A stretch of DNA of 42,485 nt. Origin: a virus. This document shows, piece after piece, positions 38,695 to 42,485 of this stretch. The notes under the pieces are model-generated. The model did not search any database. It was not told the origin of the DNA and saw only the letters and a list, made by a program, of their open reading frames with translations. Location: the IMG/VR virus record IMGVR_UViG_3300009161_000089, positions 1-42,485 of that record; one strand, given 5' to 3'. Position 1 is the stretch's first letter, and every line of letters begins with the position of its first letter. The translations under genes and the position numbers were made by a program.

Positions 38695-38719
38695 AACCCC
38701 GCCAGGCGAAAAAATCTGA
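38549..38719 (+). CDS. 56-residue protein overlapping the previous gene
   Basis: ATG at 38549 (MALEHLKDIVNEDIKNGLLE) gives 56 residues with a balanced helical composition, a weak GGA upstream, and a terminator right after the stop. It overlaps the 38164 frame by 146 bases in the +1 frame. The protein-like composition of this frame, against the Arg-rich composition of the other, indicates that this is the coding frame in 38549-38719. It ends HPKTGLKKDKGFQFKTPPG. Confidence 0.55.
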   Translation: MALEHLKDIVNEDIKNGLLEGEDAEVMKNYIMHLHPKTGLKKDKGFQFKTPPGEKI

Positions 38720-38727
38720 ATAGGAAG

Positions 38728-38748
38728 CCCGCCGGATTGGCGGGTTTT
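38728..38748 (+). terminator. Plus-strand intrinsic terminator
   Basis: CCCGCC-GGATT-GGCGGG followed by TTTTCT, nine bases after the stop at 38719. It ends the plus-strand unit before the convergent HNH gene. Confidence 0.85.
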
Positions 38749-38793
38749 CTATGTCTGCAGACAACCGTTCACCGGATTATTCGTGGTAAGAAG

Positions 38794-38817
38794 AAAACGG
38801 GTTGCGTCAACAACCCG
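38794..38817 (-). terminator. Minus-strand terminator of the HNH gene
   Basis: The minus strand reads CGGGTTG-TTGACG-CAACCCG then TTTTC, about 20 bases past the stop at 38835. Together with the terminator at 38728 it isolates the two facing units. Confidence 0.7.
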
Positions 38818-38834
38818 GTTCGAAGTAAAAAAAG

Positions 38835-40616
38835 TTATAGGCTCTCCTCAGCTCCCGTCCTCCGGATCGCCCGGGGACGGGAGTTTCCGTATTTGCGGAT
38901 ATACTCATCAACTTGCTCAGGGTTGTTGTTCTGATTGCCGTAATCTGCGTGAAAACCAATGTGGCAAGCACGACAAAGAGTGATCCCATTATTAATGTCG
39001 TACCGCAAATCCTTATACTTAGAGAAATTATATTTGTGATGAGCATTCATCCCGGCGCCGCTCGCAGGTCCAATGTACTTGCAGCACTGGCATGTCATAC
39101 TATCTCGCGCAAAAACTGCATTTCGCCAGTCTACATATTCCTGACTGGTTCGTGCAAGCTGAACCTCCTCGGTAGAACCATCACGCCAATTTGGATTATT
39201 CTCTCCGCTAAAATCAGAACGATAGTCCGCAAGTACGCAGCCGCAGCTTGTGACATGACCTATTTCCAACTTATGAGGTGGAGCGTAGTGCGTCTTTCCG
39301 CACTCACAAAGCAAGCTTGCCACAATCTCATCTTCGTACTTTTGCCCAGCAGGAGCGACAAATATATCAGTAACAGTAACCTTTCCAAATTTTTTACCGA
39401 TCATCTGCGTCTTGCGCCTCGCAATAGCCGAGCACCGGTCGCTGCATGCGGTTGCCTTGCCCATACGCAGTTTTGTCAAAGCCTCGGTGCGAAGAGCGCC
39501 ACATACACAACGGGCATCCACCATCACAATCTTGTTCTCATCTGTGGCAACTTTATTGAGCGCCTCTACCGTAAGCGATCCGAAAACCTTGCCAATGTCC
39601 ACAGCGGCAGTCGAGCGGTGGTAGCAAGATAGAGAACAGTAGGCATTTCTGTTTTTCTTAGCGGCTTCCCGAAGGGTGTTTATGCGCTGTGTAGTAATAG
39701 ACCCGCAGCCGGGGCATTCGCACTCCCACTCTGAGTGACTCTTCGTGGTTCCGAGGAACTTGATAAGCTTCTGACCGGCAATACGAGTCCCGACCATGGA
39801 GGCATTCCTGCTAGCAAATGCGCGCCGCTTTGCACACGAACTGCAGCCGTTTGGAATGAAAGAATCCTCTTCCACAGCCTCGATCTCTTCTTTTTTCAGA
39901 GATTCTACAACATTGTCGCAATAATTACACTTGCACTTCCAGGCAGGTCTGGCTCGCGGATAATGCTTTGCCCGTTCAAGTACCGTATAAGCAGGGTACA
40001 CCTTGCCAGCAAGATCATCTGCTTGCGCAAGAACTTCTGCAGATTTTGTCTGACGCGGAAAGGATACCTTTGGATCATGCCGACACACCCCGCACCCCTG
40101 TGTAGAGCCATCGAGAACCTTTCTCGCAAGCGTCAGGGTTTTGCGACCACAGTCGCAGTCAGCCTGGAAGCACCACTGGCCCTCATGATCACGGGCAACG
40201 CCAGTGATAGTAAGAAGACTGTGCTTTAATCCGATCTGGCCGCGGTACTTTATTTCAGCCGCACACTCAGAGGTGCAGCTCATCCATTCGGCCTTTCTAG
40301 AAAAGCGACGCTTTGATACTGCTCCGCACGAGCAGCGCAAGATTGCCAGGACCCCTTGATTGTCAGTAGAGGCCTCCGCGCCGATAACTGTCATGTTGCC
40401 ATAGACATTGCCCATCTCCTTGGCAAGCATCTGATGTACAGACTTGCAAGTAGATGAGCAGTAGAGATCTTCATTATTTTTTAACGCTACCTTAACGGCG
40501 CTCTCCTGGATGCGACGCTTGCCGCCGCAGTCACATGTGCACTCCCAGTAAGCCTTTGAGTCCTGTCTTGGTAGCTCTGTCGTAATCGTCAGATGACCTA
40601 TTCGCGCCCCTATCAT
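38835..40616 (-). CDS. HNH endonuclease with seven tandem zinc-ribbon modules
   Basis: The start is the ATG at 40616 (MIGARIGHLTI) with GAGGAG about six bases upstream, giving 593 residues; the frame continues to 40655 without SD. Seven modules of about 50-60 residues run from residue 1 to 460, each G-x(2-4)-G-x-LTV...C-x-CxCG...C-x(2-4)-C (Cys pairs near 26/57, 95/118, 154/178, 228/261, 299/331, 370/395, 437/460). A GENNPNWRDG segment (residues 471-480) matches the NUMOD3 type. The HNH nuclease follows: CQCC (509-512), AHHKYN (H526-H527), TLCRACHIGFH (548-556). It probably cuts DNA at a site chosen by the zinc array, as a free-standing homing endonuclease. Seven modules are far more than the one or two usual. 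Confidence 0.85.
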   Translation of the reverse strand: MIGARIGHLTITTELPRQDSKAYWECTCDCGGKRRIQESAVKVALKNNEDLYCSSTCKSVHQMLAKEMGNVYGNMTVIGAEASTDNQGVLAILRCSCGAVSKRRFSRKAEWMSCTSECAAEIKYRGQIGLKHSLLTITGVARDHEGQWCFQADCDCGRKTLTLARKVLDGSTQGCGVCRHDPKVSFPRQTKSAEVLAQADDLAGKVYPAYTVLERAKHYPRARPAWKCKCNYCDNVVESLKKEEIEAVEEDSFIPNGCSSCAKRRAFASRNASMVGTRIAGQKLIKFLGTTKSHSEWECECPGCGSITTQRINTLREAAKKNRNAYCSLSCYHRSTAAVDIGKVFGSLTVEALNKVATDENKIVMVDARCVCGALRTEALTKLRMGKATACSDRCSAIARRKTQMIGKKFGKVTVTDIFVAPAGQKYEDEIVASLLCECGKTHYAPPHKLEIGHVTSCGCVLADYRSDFSGENNPNWRDGSTEEVQLARTSQEYVDWRNAVFARDSMTCQCCKYIGPASGAGMNAHHKYNFSKYKDLRYDINNGITLCRACHIGFHADYGNQNNNPEQVDEYIRKYGNSRPRAIRRTGAEESL

Positions 40617-40701
40617 AACTATCTCCTCGTTTTGTGGATTGTAGCAGTTTTCCAAAAAATCATGAAAACTCTCATCTCACACAAGATATATCGCAATATG
40701 C

Positions 40702-40707
40702 ATTATA
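40702..40707 (-). promoter_or_regulatory. Possible sigma70-type -10 for the HNH gene
   Basis: A perfect TATAAT lies on the minus strand about 85 bases before the HNH ATG, preceded by TGGG. A matching -35 was not clear: a TAGCTT with a 17-base spacer is poor. This differs from the CTAAAT-type leaders of the fibre genes. Confidence 0.3.
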
Positions 40708-40727
40708 CCCAGACGAGGGTTTTTAAG

Positions 40728-41162
40728 CTAGGTTTCGCTCAGAAGTCCCTTTATCTCCTCAAGACGACCCAGTATTCCGATTACTTCTTGGTCACTCTCG
40801 CAGATCTTCTTTATCTTCTTTAGTGCTCCGCCGTAACGTCTCCCTCCGTTGGAATAATCGATATTGCCAGAGATAATCTTATGTACTGTCGTCTGACATA
40901 CCCCTAACATGTCAGCGACCTCCATCTGCGTTCTTTGCTCCATATACGTCCGGATCATAACCTCGCGCTGCCGCTCGGTCAGGCACGTATCAATGACCTC
41001 TTTGATCTTAGCGATCAGCCGATCCTGCAGCTCCTTCATCTCCTCCATCAACTCAACTTCGTTGATGTTATAAGTGGCATTCCTGAGATAGACGGTAGAC
41101 AGGATAACGGGATCAACGACGACTTCGCGATAAAGGTACTGGGAATTGCTTGACTTAGAAAT
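40728..41162 (-). CDS. Sigma-70 region 4-like regulator, apparent ATT start
   Basis: The C-terminal two-thirds has a helix-turn-helix like sigma factor region 4: LTERQREVMIRTYMEQRTQM and EVADMLGVCQTTVHKIISGN, then YGGALKKIKKIC. Upstream of the first usual starts (TTG 41051, ATG 41048) the frame stays open and protein-like for 37 codons (SNSQYLYREVVVDPVILS, VYLRNATYNINEVEL) back to a TGA at 41166. The only good SD, GAGG (then TGATTT), lies before an ATT at 41162, so a rare ATT start is likely (144 residues). Region 2 of sigma is absent, so it is probably an activator or a sigma-like DNA-binding protein. It could recognise the CTAAAT-type motifs. Confidence 0.6.
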   Translation of the reverse strand: MSKSSNSQYLYREVVVDPVILSTVYLRNATYNINEVELMEEMKELQDRLIAKIKEVIDTCLTERQREVMIRTYMEQRTQMEVADMLGVCQTTVHKIISGNIDYSNGGRRYGGALKKIKKICESDQEVIGILGRLEEIKGLLSET

Positions 41163-41261
41163 AAATCACCTCGACTGCTAATAAAAGTTTCAACCTAGCT
41201 CGTATGGAATTACATTTTATAGCCGGCGGTCTGGCGTATTTTACCGGGCACGCAACAAGCA

Positions 41262-41282
41262 GCCCGCAAGCGAATTGCGGGC
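41262..41282. terminator. Hairpin downstream of the Nudix gene
   Basis: GCCCGCAA-TTCGC-TTGCGGGC on the minus strand, 22 bases after the stop at 41304. There is no T tract on either side, so it is a stable RNA hairpin with uncertain terminator activity. Confidence 0.4.
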
Positions 41283-41303
41283 CTTGGCCGGGTTAAATTG
41301 CAT

Positions 41304-41720
41304 TTATTTTAGCACTCGCAGTAGGATTGGCAGCAGCGGCTTCATTCCTGGGTGCAGTGGCTGCGGTAGGTCGCTTGGCTCTACCCACCGGTGCTCGGCT
41401 GATTCCTCGCTGTCTGTTGGCTCGAACTCTTCTGGAATGCGCAGCAGGTAGCTGCGGTATTGGAAATCTTTTTTCTTGTACGTGTGCAGGTGTTGTAGTT
41501 TGCCCGCTAGTGCTGTGCCTGTTTCTTCTGCAATTTCGCGAAACAGTGCTTGTTCGGGTGATTCGCCTGGCTCGACGCCACCGCCTACAAGACTCCATGT
41601 GCCACCGGCGCTTAGATGAGGTGCGCGCAGTTGGAGTAGAATTCTGCCGGTGCTGCTTGCTACTATGACGGCTCCGGCAGCCAGTGCCGGGCTTGCGCGC
41701 TTAAAAAGCGAAAAAGTCAT
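41304..41720 (-). CDS. Nudix hydrolase
   Basis: The start is the ATG at 41720 (MTFSLFKRASPAL) with GGGAG four to five bases upstream; the ATGs at 41744 and 41741 have no proper SD. The 138-residue protein has a full Nudix box: GGVEPGESPEQALFREIAEE ending TG, with the Mg-binding Glu residues. Nudix enzymes hydrolyse nucleoside diphosphates linked to another group, such as mutagenic or signalling nucleotides. The substrate cannot be inferred. WSLVGGGVEP and ILLQLRAP resemble MutT/8-oxo-dGTP-type proteins. The FSLFKRA start equals that of the lysozyme-like protein, so it may share a targeting element. Confidence 0.9.
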   Translation of the reverse strand: MTFSLFKRASPALAAGAVIVASSTGRILLQLRAPHLSAGGTWSLVGGGVEPGESPEQALFREIAEETGTALAGKLQHLHTYKKKDFQYRSYLLRIPEEFEPTDSEESAEHRWVEPSDLPQPLHPGMKPLLPILLRVLK

Positions 41721-41805
41721 CGCGCTCCCGGTTTTTGACATCATCTCTATGTGTCCATAATAATAGGTTTCGCAGTTGTGATGCCCTGGCCCGGGCGGCC
41801 AGTGG

Positions 41806-41832
41806 TACTAAATATATTGTATTATGGACAAG
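41806..41832 (+). promoter_or_regulatory. Putative phage promoter upstream of the cadherin-like gene
   Basis: TACTAAATATATTGTATTAT then GGACAAG. It matches the element at 34257 (TACTAAATAT) and the minus-strand fibre leader at 37818 (ATATTGTA shared). GCAAGG follows at about 41844. The ATG is at 41870. Confidence 0.45.
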
Positions 41833-41869
41833 TAAAACCTACGCAAGGCTAGCGATCTCCGGAGAATCC

Positions 41870-42485
41870 ATGTCACGTCATTTTGGTGTATCGAATCCAG
41901 CTGTATTAGCGGTCTCTCAAGCCTCAAATCTCGTTAGATCAACCGACTCCCAGGTAGCACCAGTCGCTGCGGGTCAGAGCATCTCGACTTTTGAAGATAC
42001 TGCGGTCAATATCGTACTCACTGCCAGCGATGCCAATGGCGATTTGCTGAGCTATGCAGTAGTCGCCGGCCCCAGCAATGGCGGTCTGACGGGCACCGCC
42101 CCGAACTTGACGTATACGCCCAATGCGAACTATAACGGCTCGGACAGCTTTACGTTCAAAGCTAACGATGGTACTGCAGATTCGGCCGTAGCTACTGTCT
42201 CTATAACGGTAACTGCCGTTAATGACAGCCCTGTAGCAAATGCCCAGAGCGTTAGCGTGCTCGAAGACGGCTACGTTGCCATTACCCTGACTGGCAGTGA
42301 TATCGACGGAAATCCACTGACTTACACAGTAGTCGCCAGCCCCAGCAATGGCGGTCTAACGGGTACTGCCCCGAACCTGATCTATACGCCCAACGCGAAC
42401 TATAACGGCTCGGACAGCTTTACGTTCAAAGCTAACGATGGTACTGCAGATTCGGCCGTAGCTACTGTCTCTATAACGGTAACTG
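41870..42485 (+). CDS. Cadherin/Ig-like tandem-repeat surface protein (5' part, runs off window)
   Basis: The ATG at 41870 has SD CGGAG six bases upstream, and the frame is open to the window end (205 codons visible). After a 30-residue N-terminus (MSRHFGVSNPAVLAVSQ) come 90-residue repeats of the Big/cadherin-like ('tandem-95') kind: (S/T)FEDTAVNIVLTASDANGD, AGPSNGGLTGTAPNLTYTPN and ANYNGSDSFTFKANDGTADS, with SITVTAVNDSP as linker. The D-x-D/N-G residues would bind calcium in this family. It probably forms a fibre-like or adhesive virion appendage. The last repeat visible is cut by the window end. There is no signal peptide. Confidence 0.8.
   Translation, partial: MSRHFGVSNPAVLAVSQASNLVRSTDSQVAPVAAGQSISTFEDTAVNIVLTASDANGDLLSYAVVAGPSNGGLTGTAPNLTYTPNANYNGSDSFTFKANDGTADSAVATVSITVTAVNDSPVANAQSVSVLEDGYVAITLTGSDIDGNPLTYTVVASPSNGGLTGTAPNLIYTPNANYNGSDSFTFKANDGTADSAVATVSITVT
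42060..42215 (+). repeat. Cadherin-like repeat unit, copy 1
   Basis: This segment is repeated with a period of exactly 270 bases (90 codons) at 42330-42485. The stretch from about 42125 to 42215 matches the second copy essentially base for base, including third codon positions. Confidence 0.9.
42330..42485 (+). repeat. Cadherin-like repeat unit, copy 2
   Basis: Second copy of the 270-base period unit. The near-identity at synonymous sites implies recent duplication or ongoing gene conversion; the array probably continues beyond the window. Confidence 0.9.

Noticed and set aside
38805-38835. tRNA T-loop-like GGTTCGAAG
   Set aside because: It belongs to the terminator stem region; no acceptor, D- or anticodon arms can be formed around it.
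38913-39632. 239-residue plus-strand frame opposite the HNH gene
   Set aside because: No SD, and Cys/His pattern is only the reverse image of the zinc modules on the minus strand.
1-42485. Prophage in a bacterial chromosome
   Set aside because: No integrase, repressor or attachment site was seen, and no host genes flank the phage genes; a virulent phage or an uncultured phage contig fits as well.

Overview
The window is a stretch of a tailed-phage (Caudoviricetes) genome, most likely a large myovirus-type phage from an uncultured lineage. The evidence is a complete head module (terminase large subunit, portal, prohead protease/scaffold, major capsid protein), long fibre-like repeat proteins, muralytic virion proteins and phage nucleotide-metabolism genes (thymidylate synthase, DHFR, Nudix). 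No tRNA, rRNA, host housekeeping operon, integrase or CRISPR array was seen. Genes are tightly packed, often with ATGA or TGATG stop/start overlaps and GGAG-type ribosome binding sites. The host cannot be named from the sequence; the peptidoglycan-active proteins only show that it is a walled bacterium.

Layout. 1-1620 (minus): the start of a fibre paralogue that runs off the left edge, and a 214-residue fibre-type protein. 1757-2104 (plus): a small helical protein. 2093-4126 (minus): a coupled nucleotide operon (unknown GTG-start gene, thyA, folA, unknown gene). 4290-13153 (minus): major capsid protein, a putative decoration protein, three large probable internal/ejected virion proteins (two with peptidoglycan-binding-like domains), and small virion or assembly proteins. 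13315-17223: a 1302-residue prohead protease/scaffold fusion with an apparent internal scaffold start. 17220-20618: small genes plus a HEAAH metallopeptidase and an M23 endopeptidase. 20622-25414: portal and a large terminase interrupted by a 357-residue LAGLIDADG intein in Walker B. 25479-33952: unknown proteins, a CCA-adding/poly(A)-polymerase-like nucleotidyltransferase, a possible small terminase, a protein with a duplicated domain, and a lysozyme-like protein. 34028-34657 (plus): two small genes. 34723-37770 (minus): a 1015-residue coiled fibre. 38043-38719 (plus): a 12-bp GC-rich tandem repeat followed by two overlapping small genes. 38835-41720 (minus): an HNH endonuclease with seven tandem zinc-ribbon modules, a sigma-region-4-like regulator that seems to start at ATT, and a Nudix hydrolase. 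41870-42485 (plus): the start of a cadherin/Ig-like tandem-repeat protein that runs off the right edge.

How it works together. Minus-strand transcription runs from the terminase end towards the capsid gene, in the usual order packaging, portal, protease/scaffold, capsid, decoration, and then nucleotide synthesis. Several unrelated proteins share a short helical signature (about L-D-x-x-G-x4-A-x-x-L-D). Hydrophobic-K-x-A segments recur across probable virion proteins and may be targeting or processing signals for the prohead. A shared AT-rich motif (CTAAWTATA...) precedes fibre-type and small-protein genes on both strands and may be a phage-specific promoter; the sigma-like protein is a candidate partner.

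The most unusual elements are the shared signature, the seven-module zinc-ribbon HNH protein, the in-frame internal scaffold start, the intein with a non-canonical penultimate residue, the ATT start, and the GGGCCC repeat array. All family calls come from reading motifs; no database search was run.
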